Of a stretch of 64,000 nt of DNA, positions 20,288-29,076 are shown piece after piece (the stretch's first letter is position 1; each line of letters starts with the position of its first letter). Made by a program: the position numbers and the translations under genes. Below the pieces are notes generated by a model, which made no database searches, had not been told where the DNA came from, and saw nothing but the letters and a program-made list of their open reading frames with translations. The stretch comes from Rhizobium sp. G21 (lineage in GTDB: Bacteria; Pseudomonadota; Alphaproteobacteria; Rhizobiales; Rhizobiaceae), in contig NZ_JACFXW010000002.1 of the NCBI RefSeq assembly GCF_014158035.1, positions 326,001 through 390,000 on the forward strand, read 5' to 3'.

Positions 20288-22183
20288 TGAACAGGCGGAC
20301 GTTTTTGGGCGCGATGGCCGCGACCCTGCTTCCCGGCGCGGCGGGCGCAGCGGGCGAGAGCCGAAATTCTTCGAAGAGCGCCTGCTCGCAGGCTCGCTCG
20401 ATCCGATCGAGATGCGGCTTCCCCGCCATCCCCGTGTGATCAATCTCGGCGCCATCGGCCGCAAGCCCGGGGTCTATGGCGGCACGGTGCGCAGCATCAT
20501 CGGCAGCCAGAAAGATATCCGCCTGATGACGATCAACGGCTATTCCCGTCTGGTCGGCTATGACGAGAACCTCGCGCTGCAGCCGGACATTCTCGAAAGC
20601 TTCGAATCGATCGAAGATCGCATCTTCACCTTCCGAATTCGCGAGGGCACCGCTGGTCGGACGGGGCTTTGCTGACTTCGGAGGATTTCCGCTACACCTG
20701 GGAAGACGTCTACATGGACAAGGATCTCAAACGCGGCGGCCTGCCGCGCGAGTTGCTTGTCGATGGCGAAGGCCCGGGATTCGAAGTTCTCGACGCCTAT
20801 ACCGTCCGCTACACCTGGAAATCGCCCAATCCGGATTTCCTGCCGCGAATCGCCGCGCCTCAACCTTTGGTGATGGTCATGCCGGCGACCTATATGAAAC
20901 AGTTCCATAAGCGCTATCAGGACGAATTCCGCCTGAGTTCGCTGATGAAGGAATACAAGGCCAAGAAGTGGGTCGATCTCCACATCAAGATGTCGCGCAG
21001 CTATCGACCCGAAAATCCCGATCTTCCGACGCTCGATCCCTGGCGCAACACCACGGCGCCGCCATCCGAACAATTCGTGTTCGAGCGCAACCCTTTCTTC
21101 CATCGCGTCGATGAGAACGGATTGCAGCTGCCCTATATCGACAGGATCTTGCTGAGCGTCAGCGCCAACGACATCATCGCCGCCAAGACCGGAGCGGGCG
21201 AGGCGGATCTGCAGTTCCGCGGCCTTGATTTCACCGATTACGCCTTCATGAAGGACGCGGAGAAACGCTATCCCGTGAAAGTGTCTTTGTGGAAGCGAAC
21301 GACGGGATCGCAGGCGGCGCTGCTGCCCAATCTCAACACCGCCGATCCGGTGTGGCAGAAGCTGATGCGCGATGTCCGGTTCCGACGGGCGCTGTCGCTC
21401 GCCATCGATCGCAGCGAGATCAACAAGGTGGTGTTCTACGGGCTCGCCGCCGAAAGCGCCGATACCGTGCTGCCGGACAGCCCCTTGTTCAAGCCCGAAC
21501 TCAAGACCGCTTGGGCGACGTTCGATCCCGCCGGCGCCAACCGGCTGCTCGACGAGATCGGCCTGACGGCGCGCGACGACGACGGCTTGCGCCTGTTGCC
21601 CGATGGACGTCCGCTGCAGATCATCGTCGAGACCGCGGGCGAAAGCACGCTCGAAACCGACCTTCTGGAGCTGATCACCGATCACTGGCGCGAGATCGGC
21701 GTATCGCTGTTCATCAAGACGTCGCAACGCGACGTATTCCGCAGCCGCGCCATCAGCGGCACGATCATGATGTCGATGTGGACCGGGCTCGACAACGGCG
21801 TCCCGACGCCCGACATGAACCCCGGCCAGCTTGCGCCGACCTCCGATGAGCAGTTGCAGTGGCCGCTTTGGGGCAGCCATTACCTGTCGAACGGGATGGA
21901 AGGCAAACCGCCCGAGATGCCCGAGGCGCAAAAACTCGTCGATCTCCTCGGCCAGTGGCGGCGTGCGAGCGGTACGGAGGAGCGGCGGCGGATCTGGGAC
22001 GAGATGCTGTCGATCTATTCCGAGCACGTGTTTTCCATCGGCATCGTCAATTCCGCCCTGCAGCCGATGATGCGCGCCTCCCGCTTGCAGAACATGCCGG
22101 AGAAGGGTCTCTTCGGCTTCGATCCGACCTGCTATCTCGGCGTCTATATGCCCGATACATTCTGGTACGGGGAGGAAGCCTGA
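20284..22183 (+). CDS. Family 5 ABC substrate-binding protein (two frameshifts as sequenced)
   Basis: Periplasmic receptor of about 633 residues of the Opp/Dpp type. MMNRRTFLGAMAATLLPGAA has twin arginines and a hydrophobic core, suggesting Tat export. Three frames must be joined: near 20361 (one base added in a GC context) to reach EPKFFEERLLAGSLDP, and in GGG 20645-20647 to read FRIREGHRWSDGALLTSEDF, the usual SBP_bac_5 motif. Later regions (RRALSLAIDRSEINKVVFYG, LFKPELKT) are typical. The protein is longer than common peptide receptors, as in the group that binds oligosaccharides or larger ligands. Neighbouring lyase and glycosyltransferases also hint at a glycan ligand (inference). Confidence 0.8.
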
Positions 22184-22185
22184 CC

Positions 22186-23184
22186 ATGCTGCGTTACATC
22201 GCCTGGCGCTTCCTCGTAATGATCCCGACGCTGGTGATCATCTCCGCGCTGATCTTCACCATCATCGAATTGCCTCCCGGCGACTATTTCGAAAGTTATG
22301 TGGCCGAGATCCAGGCCCAGGGCGAAGCCGTCGACATGCAGGAGATCGAGGAGCTAAGGGCTGAATACGGCTTCGACCAGCCGCCCGTGCTGCGTTACTT
22401 CCACTGGGTCGCCGGCATGTTGCAGGGTGATTTCGGCTATTCCTTCGAGTACCAGCTGCCGGTCTCCGATGTGGTCGGCGACCGCCTGTGGCTCACCGTG
22501 CTGGTGTCGTTCTGCACCATCCTCTTGACCTGGCTGATCGCCTTTCCGATCGGCATCTATTCGGCGACGCATCAATATAGCTGGTCCGACTACGGTCTGA
22601 CGTTTCTCGGACTGCTCGGGCTGGCGATCCCCAATTTCATGCTGGCGTTGATCCTGATGTATTTCGCCAATATCTGGTTCGGCACGTCCGTCGGTCATCT
22701 GATGGACCAGAAATATTTCGGCGAGCCGATGAGCTGGGCCAAGTTCACCTCCGTTCTCGAGCATCTCTGGATCCCCGTCCTGATCATCGGCACGGCCGGC
22801 ACGGCGAGCATGATCCGCAAACTGCGCGCCAATCTGCTCGACGAGTTGCAGAAGCAATATGTGGTGACGGCGCGCGCCAAGGGCATGCATCCGTTCCGCG
22901 CGCTGGTGAAATATCCGCTGCGTATGGCGCTCAACTTCTTCATTTCCGACATCGGCTCGATCCTGCCGGCGATCATTTCCGGCGCCGAGATCACGGCGAT
23001 CGTGCTGTCTCTCGAAACCACCGGCCCGATGCTGATCAAGGCGCTGCAGAGCCAGGACATGTATCTCGCCGGCTCCTTCCTGATGTTTCTCGCTTTCCTC
23101 ACGGTGGTCGGCGTGCTGATCTCGGACATCGCGCTGGCCTTCCTCGATCCCCGCATTCGTCTTCAGGGCGGGAGCACAAAATGA
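22186..23184 (+). CDS. Opp/Dpp-type ABC transporter permease, first
   Basis: Inner-membrane protein of 332 residues, DppB-like. N-terminal membrane segment MLRYIAWRFLVMIPTLVIIS, then ELPPGDYFESYV and the long periplasmic loop, then five more segments and the permease loop QYVVTARAKGMHPFRALVKY. ATG at 22186 lies 2 bases after the receptor stop; the frame is open upstream but that part is not the gene. It overlaps the second permease by 4 bases. Confidence 0.92.
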   Translation: MLRYIAWRFLVMIPTLVIISALIFTIIELPPGDYFESYVAEIQAQGEAVDMQEIEELRAEYGFDQPPVLRYFHWVAGMLQGDFGYSFEYQLPVSDVVGDRLWLTVLVSFCTILLTWLIAFPIGIYSATHQYSWSDYGLTFLGLLGLAIPNFMLALILMYFANIWFGTSVGHLMDQKYFGEPMSWAKFTSVLEHLWIPVLIIGTAGTASMIRKLRANLLDELQKQYVVTARAKGMHPFRALVKYPLRMALNFFISDIGSILPAIISGAEITAIVLSLETTGPMLIKALQSQDMYLAGSFLMFLAFLTVVGVLISDIALAFLDPRIRLQGGSTK

Positions 23185-24356
23185 GTTCCTACCTGCCCGA
23201 ACCCGGCGCGCCGCTTGGCCACTATGTGTCTGAAGCTCCCTTCGATCCCTATTCGATCGAACAGGATACGGCGGAACAGAGCCGTTACAACAAAGCCTCG
23301 CAACTGCAGCTGATGTGGTGGAAATTCCGCCGCCATCGCCTGGCGGTGATCTCCGGGGTATTTCTCGCCCTTCTCTATTTCATCATCATGATTGCGGAGT
23401 TTTTGGCGCCGTACAATCTCCATTCCCGCCATCCCGACTTCATTCACGCGCCGCCCCAGGCCGTGCACCTGTTCGACAACGGCAAATTCGTCGGACCTTT
23501 CGTCTACGGACGCGAGATGAGGCTTGACATGGATACGTTGAGGCGGGTCTACACCGAGCGCGCCGATCAGGTTCAGCCTCTGCGGTTCTTTTGCCGGTCC
23601 GATTCCTATCGGTTCTGGGGGCTCTTCGACAGCAATGTGCATCTCGTCTGCCCTGCCCAGGGCGGACAATTGTTCCTGCTGGGCACGGACCGGCTGGGGC
23701 GCGACGTGCTGTCGCGCATCATCTATGGCGCGAGAATTTCGCTCACCATCGGCCTCATCGGCATCGCCATCAGCTTCAGCCTCGGCGTCATCATCGGCGG
23801 CTGGGCGGGTTATCTCGGCGGTATTTTCGATCTCGTGGTGCAGCGCATCATAGAAGTGTTGCAATCCATCCCTAGCATACCCTTGTGGATGGCGCTCGCG
23901 GCCATCATGCCGGTGACTTGGAGCCCCATGTTGATCTATCTCGGCATAACCGCCATATTGGGCCTGCTGGACTGGACGGGCCTGGCCCGCGCGGTGCGCT
24001 CGAAGCTTCTGTCGCTGCGCGAGGAAGACTATGTCCTGGCCGCGCAGCTGATGGGCGCGAAGAGCAGTCGCATCATCGGTCGCCATCTGGTTCCAGGGTT
24101 CATGTCGCATCTGATCGCCACCGCCACGATGTCGGTGCCTGGCATGATTCTCGGAGAGACGGCGTTGAGTTTTCTCGGCCTGGGCTTGCGTCCTCCGATC
24201 ACAAGTTGGGGAATTCTGCTCACAGAAGCGAAAAGTGTGAGTGTCATAGCCTTTTATCCGTGGCTGCTATTTCCTATTATCCCTGTCATGCTGGTGATAC
24301 TGGCGTTCAACTTCCTTGGCGACGGTCTGCGAGACGCCGCCGATCCCTATAAATGA
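23181..24356 (+). CDS. Opp/Dpp-type ABC transporter permease, second
   Basis: Inner-membrane protein of 391 residues, DppC-like. A cytoplasmic leader (about 1-50) with QLMWWKFRRHRLAVISG leads into the first membrane segment, followed by a periplasmic insert of about 110 residues, longer than in DppC and seen in relatives that carry large ligands. The typical LLGTDRLGRDVLSRIIYGARIS and the permease loop EEDYVLAAQLMGAKSSRII are present, and the end is FNFLGDGLRDAADPYK. Last gene of the importer operon. Confidence 0.91.
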   Translation: MSSYLPEPGAPLGHYVSEAPFDPYSIEQDTAEQSRYNKASQLQLMWWKFRRHRLAVISGVFLALLYFIIMIAEFLAPYNLHSRHPDFIHAPPQAVHLFDNGKFVGPFVYGREMRLDMDTLRRVYTERADQVQPLRFFCRSDSYRFWGLFDSNVHLVCPAQGGQLFLLGTDRLGRDVLSRIIYGARISLTIGLIGIAISFSLGVIIGGWAGYLGGIFDLVVQRIIEVLQSIPSIPLWMALAAIMPVTWSPMLIYLGITAILGLLDWTGLARAVRSKLLSLREEDYVLAAQLMGAKSSRIIGRHLVPGFMSHLIATATMSVPGMILGETALSFLGLGLRPPITSWGILLTEAKSVSVIAFYPWLLFPIIPVMLVILAFNFLGDGLRDAADPYK

Positions 24357-24368
24357 GGTGAGTTCGAC

Positions 24369-24428
24369 ATGTGGAAGAGTGACGCCCGCAGAATAGTCGC
24401 GTTTGCCGGATTGGGCGCCGCAGCATGA
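24369..24428 (+). CDS. Possible 19-residue leader peptide or remnant gene start
   Basis: ATG at 24369, 12 bases after the permease stop, encodes MWKSDARRIVAFAGLGAAA and ends in TGA inside the start region of the glycosyltransferase (ATGA at 24425). A GGTGAG sequence precedes it. It looks like the beginning of a signal peptide cut short, or a coupling peptide that carries ribosomes to the next gene. Nothing is known of it and it may not be made. Confidence 0.3.
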   Translation: MWKSDARRIVAFAGLGAAA

Positions 24429-25636
24429 CCCGCCGCCTCGAAGACGCTCGTATCCTGATGTACAGCCACGACACGTTCGGCCTCGGTCATCTCAGACGTT
24501 GCCGGACGATCGCCCATTCGCTGGTCGAAGACTATCGAGGCCTACAGGTGCTGATCATTTCCGGAGCCACGATCGCCGGCGCCTTCGATTATCGCGCCCG
24601 CGTCGACTTCGTCAAAATTCCGAGCGTGATCAAGCTGCGCAACGGCCAATATGAGTCCATGGATCAGCACATGGACCTGCACGACACGCTGCAGATGCGC
24701 AAGTCGATCATCCGCCACACTGCCGAAACCTTCCAGCCGGACATCTTCATCGTCGACAAGGAACCGATGGGGCTCGAAGGCGAGGTGGAGGAAACCCTCG
24801 CGCTTCTGAAGGCGCGCGGGACGACATTGGTGCTGGGTCTGCGCGAGGTCATGGATTCGCCGCGGCTCCTCCAGGCGGAGTGGGAGCGCAAGGGCGCAAT
24901 CCCCAAGATCGCCCGATATTACGACGAGATCTGGGTGTACGGCCCGCCGGATTTTTACGATCCGCTCGTCGAACTGGACGTGCCCGAATCCGTTCGGAAG
25001 CGAATGAATTTCGTCGGGTTCCTGCAGCGCAACGTGCCCAGGGAGGAGCTGCCGGGTCACAAGCCCGAGGGGGACTATATCCTGGTGACCACCGGCGGCG
25101 GCGGCGACGGCGCCGAACTCGTGCACAACGTGATTCACGCCTACCAGCAGGATCCCGAGCTTACCCATCGCGCGCTGATGGTGCTCGGCCCCTATATGCC
25201 TGCCAAGAAACGCCGCAAGCTGATCCGCAAGGGCCGTTCCGTTCCCTATCTCGAAGTCATCGAGTTCGACAATCGCATGGAAGAGCTGGTGGCCGGCGCC
25301 AAGGCGGTCGTCGCCATGGGCGGCTACAACACCTATTGCGAGATCCTGTCCTTCGACAAGCCGGCGCTGATCGTGCCGCGCGTCCAGCCGCGCGAGGAAC
25401 AGTTGATCCGCGCTCAAAGGGCCTCCGAGCTCGGGCTCGTAGACATGCTTTTGCCCGAGCAGGCGGAGGATCCGCTGCTGCTCGCCGCCAAGCTCAAATC
25501 GCTGCCGACCCAGCCTGCGCCCTCCAAGCGCGCTCAGGCCGGATTGCGCCTCGAAGGTCTGCCGCGTATTTCCGAGCTGGTCGGCCGGATTTACGATCGC
25601 AGGCAGCCGAACCGGCTGATGCTGGTCAAAGGGTGA
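24425..25636 (+). CDS. Predicted glycosyltransferase, MurG-like (COG4671 type)
   Basis: A 403-residue protein whose N-terminal YSHDTFGLGHLRRCRTIAHSL is characteristic of this predicted glycosyltransferase family and which has a GT28-like C-terminal half: VTTGGGGDGAELVHNVI, EFDNRMEELVAGAKAVVAMGG and YNTYCEILSFDKPALIVPR, where the nucleotide-sugar site would lie. No membrane segment is seen. It begins a run of three glycosyltransferase genes (24425-28099) with short spacing or overlaps, so they likely act on the same glycan. Donor and acceptor are unknown. Confidence 0.82.
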   Translation: MTRRLEDARILMYSHDTFGLGHLRRCRTIAHSLVEDYRGLQVLIISGATIAGAFDYRARVDFVKIPSVIKLRNGQYESMDQHMDLHDTLQMRKSIIRHTAETFQPDIFIVDKEPMGLEGEVEETLALLKARGTTLVLGLREVMDSPRLLQAEWERKGAIPKIARYYDEIWVYGPPDFYDPLVELDVPESVRKRMNFVGFLQRNVPREELPGHKPEGDYILVTTGGGGDGAELVHNVIHAYQQDPELTHRALMVLGPYMPAKKRRKLIRKGRSVPYLEVIEFDNRMEELVAGAKAVVAMGGYNTYCEILSFDKPALIVPRVQPREEQLIRAQRASELGLVDMLLPEQAEDPLLLAAKLKSLPTQPAPSKRAQAGLRLEGLPRISELVGRIYDRRQPNRLMLVKG

Positions 25637-25694
25637 CGTGGAGGCCGCGATGGTTTAATCCCTCCGGCCGGGCTTGCGAAAACATCGAGGCGTC

Positions 25695-26939
25695 ATGAAC
25701 CGTCGGAGAATCGTCGTCATTCTGAAAGGCTATCCGCGCCTTTCGGAAACATTCATCGCACAGGAGCTTCTCGGCCTCGAACAGGCTGGCTTCGAGTTGG
25801 CGCTGGTGGCCATGCGCCGACCGACCGACAAGAAGCGGCATCCGGTGCATGACGAGATCCGCGCGCCGGTTTTCTATCTGCCTGAATATCTGCATGAAGA
25901 GCCCGTCCGGGTCGCCAAGGGCCTGTTGAAGAGCCTTGGCAAGCCGGGCTTTCGGACAGCGCTCGGCGCATTTCTGCGCGATCTGCCCCGCGACATCAGC
26001 CGCAACCGCTTCCGGCGCTTCGGCCAGGCCGCAGTTCTCGCCGCCGAATGGCCGGAGGGATTTACCTGGCTGCACGCGCATTTCATCCACACGCCCGCAT
26101 CCGTCGCCCATTACGCCAGCCTGATCACCGGCACCCCCTGGACCTGTTCGGCCCACGCCAAGGATATCTGGACGTCTCCGGACTGGGAACTCACGGAAAA
26201 GCTGATCGCCAATCGCTGGACGGTGACCTGCACCGAGAGCGGACATGCTCATCTGAGCCGGCTCGGCGGGCCGCAAGGCGATGTGCATCTCAGCTATCAC
26301 GGGCTGGATCTGGCCCGCTTCGGCCCCAATGACACGCTGCGGTCTTCGAGGAACGGCTCCGATCCCGCCGATCCCGTGCGAATCCTCAGCGTCGGCCGGG
26401 CGGTCGAGAAAAAGGGCTTCGATATCCTGATCGAGGCGTTGAGCCGCTTGCCGAAAGATCTGCAATGGCGTTTCGATCACATCGGCGACGGCGAGAAGCT
26501 CGCCGGCCTGAAAGCCCATGCGGAACGGGTTGGCGTCGCCGACCGCATCCATTGGCGCGGCGCGCTGGACCAGACCGACGTTCTCTCGGCTTACAGGACG
26601 TCCGACATTTTCGCGCTGGCCTGCCGCATCACCAGTGACGGGGATCGCGACGGGCTTCCCAATGTGCTCGTCGAGGCGTCGAGCCAGGGTCTCGTCTGCG
26701 TGTCGACCTCGATATCGGGCGTGCCGGAATTGCTGACCGACGGCGAAAACGGCTTCATGACGCCGCCGGAGGATCCTGGCGCGCTGGCGAAAGTTCTGGA
26801 GCGCGCCATTCGCGATCCCTCCCTTCGCCATAGGCTCGGCGCGGCCGCGGAGCATAAAGTGCGCAGTCGTTTCGATTTTCACACCAGCATCGCCCAGCTT
26901 TCGGCTCTGTTCGAGCGCGCCTGGAAGGCTCCGTCATGA
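25695..26939 (+). CDS. Glycosyltransferase family 4
   Basis: A GT-B glycosyltransferase of 414 residues; ATG at 25695 with GAGG just upstream is chosen over the start at 25674. N-terminal KGYPRLSETFIAQELLGLEQ is typical for exopolysaccharide/colanic-acid-type GT4 enzymes, and the C-terminal domain has ILSVGRAVEKKGFDILIEA, IGDGEKLAGLKAHAERVG and the E-x7-E region DGLPNVLVEASSQGLVCVST. The stop overlaps the next gene (ATGA). It should transfer a sugar from a nucleotide donor in the cytoplasm; specificity is unknown. Confidence 0.9.
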   Translation: MNRRRIVVILKGYPRLSETFIAQELLGLEQAGFELALVAMRRPTDKKRHPVHDEIRAPVFYLPEYLHEEPVRVAKGLLKSLGKPGFRTALGAFLRDLPRDISRNRFRRFGQAAVLAAEWPEGFTWLHAHFIHTPASVAHYASLITGTPWTCSAHAKDIWTSPDWELTEKLIANRWTVTCTESGHAHLSRLGGPQGDVHLSYHGLDLARFGPNDTLRSSRNGSDPADPVRILSVGRAVEKKGFDILIEALSRLPKDLQWRFDHIGDGEKLAGLKAHAERVGVADRIHWRGALDQTDVLSAYRTSDIFALACRITSDGDRDGLPNVLVEASSQGLVCVSTSISGVPELLTDGENGFMTPPEDPGALAKVLERAIRDPSLRHRLGAAAEHKVRSRFDFHTSIAQLSALFERAWKAPS

Positions 26940-28099
26940 CCGAGACGCCGTTTCGTGGTGATCGCCCCCGCGTAATGTTCTATGTTCAGCACCTGCTGGG
27001 CATCGGCCATCTCGCGCGGGCGAGTCGAATCGCCAGCGCTCTGGCGGACGATGATTTCGATGTCGCCATCGTCACCGGCGGTTTGCCCGTGCCGGGTTTT
27101 CCGCCTCCGGATATCACGCATATCGCGCTGCCCGCGATCGCCACTGGCGACAAGGGCTTTTCCGGGCTGGTCGACATCGATGGACGCCCCGTCGACGATG
27201 ACTTCAAGGCTGCTCGCCGCGACCTCTTGCTGGCAGCCTATCGCGATTTCGCGCCCGATGTGCTGGTGACGGAAGCTTTTCCGTTTGGGCGACGTCAGGT
27301 CCGGTTCGAGCTTCTGCCTCTGCTGGACGAGGCCGCCGCCTCGGCCAGGCGACCGCTGATCCTGGCGTCGATCCGCGATCTTCTGCAGGAGCGGGCCAAA
27401 CCGGGGGCCAATGAAGACACGGTGGCGTTGATCGGGACCTATTTCGATGCTGTGATGGTCCATGGCGACCCGCGCTTCGCCAGACTCGAGGACAGTTTTC
27501 CGCTGCAGAGCGAAATTGCCGACAAGGTCGCCTACACCGGTCTCGTCGCCGCGCCGCCGCCGGCGCCCGCAACGGAGATCTACGACATCATTGTCTCCGC
27601 GGGCGGGGGCGCTGTCGGATCGGAACTCGTCAGGGCGGCCGTCGGCGCCAGCGCATTGCTGCCGAAGGATCTCCGCTGGTGCGTCATTGCCGGGCCGAAC
27701 CTGCCCGAAGTCGATTTTTCCGAACTGTCTCGCAGCGCTTCGGCGAATGTCGGGATATTCCGGTTTCGCAAGGATTTTCCCAGCCTGTTGACGGGGGCGC
27801 AACTGTCGGTGTCCCAGGCCGGCTACAACACGGTCTGCGATGTGCTGCGCGCAGGGGTTCGCTCGCTGCTCATCCCCTTCACCGCAGGCGGCGAGACCGA
27901 GCAGACCGCACGGGCCCAACGCCTTTGGGAGCGAGGCCGCGCGTTGATGCTGACCGAAGCCGAGTTGAGCGTCGAGACGATGCGCGCCTCGATCGAAAAG
28001 GCCTTGGCCGCGCCGGCCGGCGACTTGCCGGATCTCGATCTGGACGGCGCGCGCGGCACAGGAGCCATCATTCGTCATCTGCTCGAGAAGCGTCGTTGA
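26936..28099 (+). CDS. Predicted glycosyltransferase, second MurG-like (COG4671 type)
   Basis: A 387-residue protein related to the one at 24425: VMFYVQHLLGIGHLARASRIA matches the same N-terminal motif, and IIVSAGGGAVGSELVRAAV, LLTGAQLSVSQAGYNTVCDVL and RSLLIPFTAGGETEQTARAQ match the C-terminal domain. The two are diverged paralogues flanking a GT4 enzyme. Its end faces the methyltransferase at 28109 with 9 bases between stops, so the plus-strand unit ends here. Confidence 0.82.
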   Translation: MTETPFRGDRPRVMFYVQHLLGIGHLARASRIASALADDDFDVAIVTGGLPVPGFPPPDITHIALPAIATGDKGFSGLVDIDGRPVDDDFKAARRDLLLAAYRDFAPDVLVTEAFPFGRRQVRFELLPLLDEAAASARRPLILASIRDLLQERAKPGANEDTVALIGTYFDAVMVHGDPRFARLEDSFPLQSEIADKVAYTGLVAAPPPAPATEIYDIIVSAGGGAVGSELVRAAVGASALLPKDLRWCVIAGPNLPEVDFSELSRSASANVGIFRFRKDFPSLLTGAQLSVSQAGYNTVCDVLRAGVRSLLIPFTAGGETEQTARAQRLWERGRALMLTEAELSVETMRASIEKALAAPAGDLPDLDLDGARGTGAIIRHLLEKRR

Positions 28100-28108
28100 C
28101 CGGAGCGT

Positions 28109-28774
28109 TTACACCTCGCCGATCAGCATGAAGCGCGTGTATTTCTTCTGCGGCAAAGATCCGGCATAGAATACCGTCGAAAGCCCCGCCTGCGCCTCGA
28201 ACGCTTCGAGCGAGGCGACGCAACTGATATGGGTCGGTTCGCTGAAATAATCGTTGGACTGAAGCAGCACGCGCGCGCCCTTCGGCAGCAAGTCGAGCCA
28301 GGCCCTGAGATCGGCGATATGTTCGCAACTCGTATTGACCACGAGGTCCGCTCTATGATCGCTATAGGGAAGGGCGTACATATCCTCGGTCACGGCGTCG
28401 AAACGGTCGGCCCATGCCCCGTTCAGAGTGCGGGCCACAGGTCCGACGGTCTCGTCTATATCGACGCTGACGATTTTGCCGATCGTGAAGCGCGGATCAT
28501 CGAACAAGATCCCCGCAAACACCCCGTACCAACCGCCGAGAACGAGAATAGAACCGATGTCGCCGCCAAGCGTGTCATAGACGGCGTCGCGGGCCCAGGT
28601 CTTGCAGGCGACCTGTTTGTGGTTGAACGCCACGTCGATCTCGGCTTCCGGATGGCGGGCTGCGACCTCGGCCAGCCCCTGCATGAGAGTGCTTCGCGTA
28701 TAGGCGTTTACGCCGCGCAAGAGATCGAAAGCGGCTTCGCGCGAAAACGAAGCGGTGTGCTGCTGACTTGTCAT
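28109..28774 (-). CDS. Putative class I SAM-dependent methyltransferase
   Basis: A 221-residue protein read from ATG 28774 (MTSQQHTASFSREAAFDLL). A Rossmann-like glycine region SILVLGGWYGVFAGILF is followed by IVSVDIDETVGPVA with the acidic residue that would hold SAM, and by ADLVVNTSCEHIADLRAWL. The frame is open to 29074, but the upstream part has no good start and unlike composition. It stands between two glycan-related units and is divergent from the ABC-like gene. Substrate unknown. Confidence 0.72.
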   Translation of the reverse strand: MTSQQHTASFSREAAFDLLRGVNAYTRSTLMQGLAEVAARHPEAEIDVAFNHKQVACKTWARDAVYDTLGGDIGSILVLGGWYGVFAGILFDDPRFTIGKIVSVDIDETVGPVARTLNGAWADRFDAVTEDMYALPYSDHRADLVVNTSCEHIADLRAWLDLLPKGARVLLQSNDYFSEPTHISCVASLEAFEAQAGLSTVFYAGSLPQKKYTRFMLIGEV

Positions 28775-29076
28775 GGGACCTGTAATTTTGGTGGTGCAAG
28801 TTGATGTTTTGCGTCTTATGAATAGATAGGCGGCGGGCATGGCTTCGCTAGAGGCCGGGCGGGATTTAATGGAGGGGCGACGTTGAGACCATGCAGCGAC
28901 ACCGGTCCTGCGCGTTGTGGACCAACGGCCAGAAGCGTCACATCGGGAAATGAGATGGCGCTGAAGCCTCGACTTTGCGCGGCCGTCGGCCAGATCGTGA
29001 GAACGCTCACGCGGCGATTCGTTGCGTAGGGGACTCACGCGATACGTTGTCGGCCGTGTCGCACTAAGGAGCATTC
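28775..29076. other. Divergent intergenic region without a recognised gene
   Basis: These 302 bases separate the methyltransferase from the ABC-exporter-like gene. They should hold both promoters. No strong -35/-10 pair, palindrome, RNA fold or small open frame with a ribosome site stood out by eye. Confidence 0.4.
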
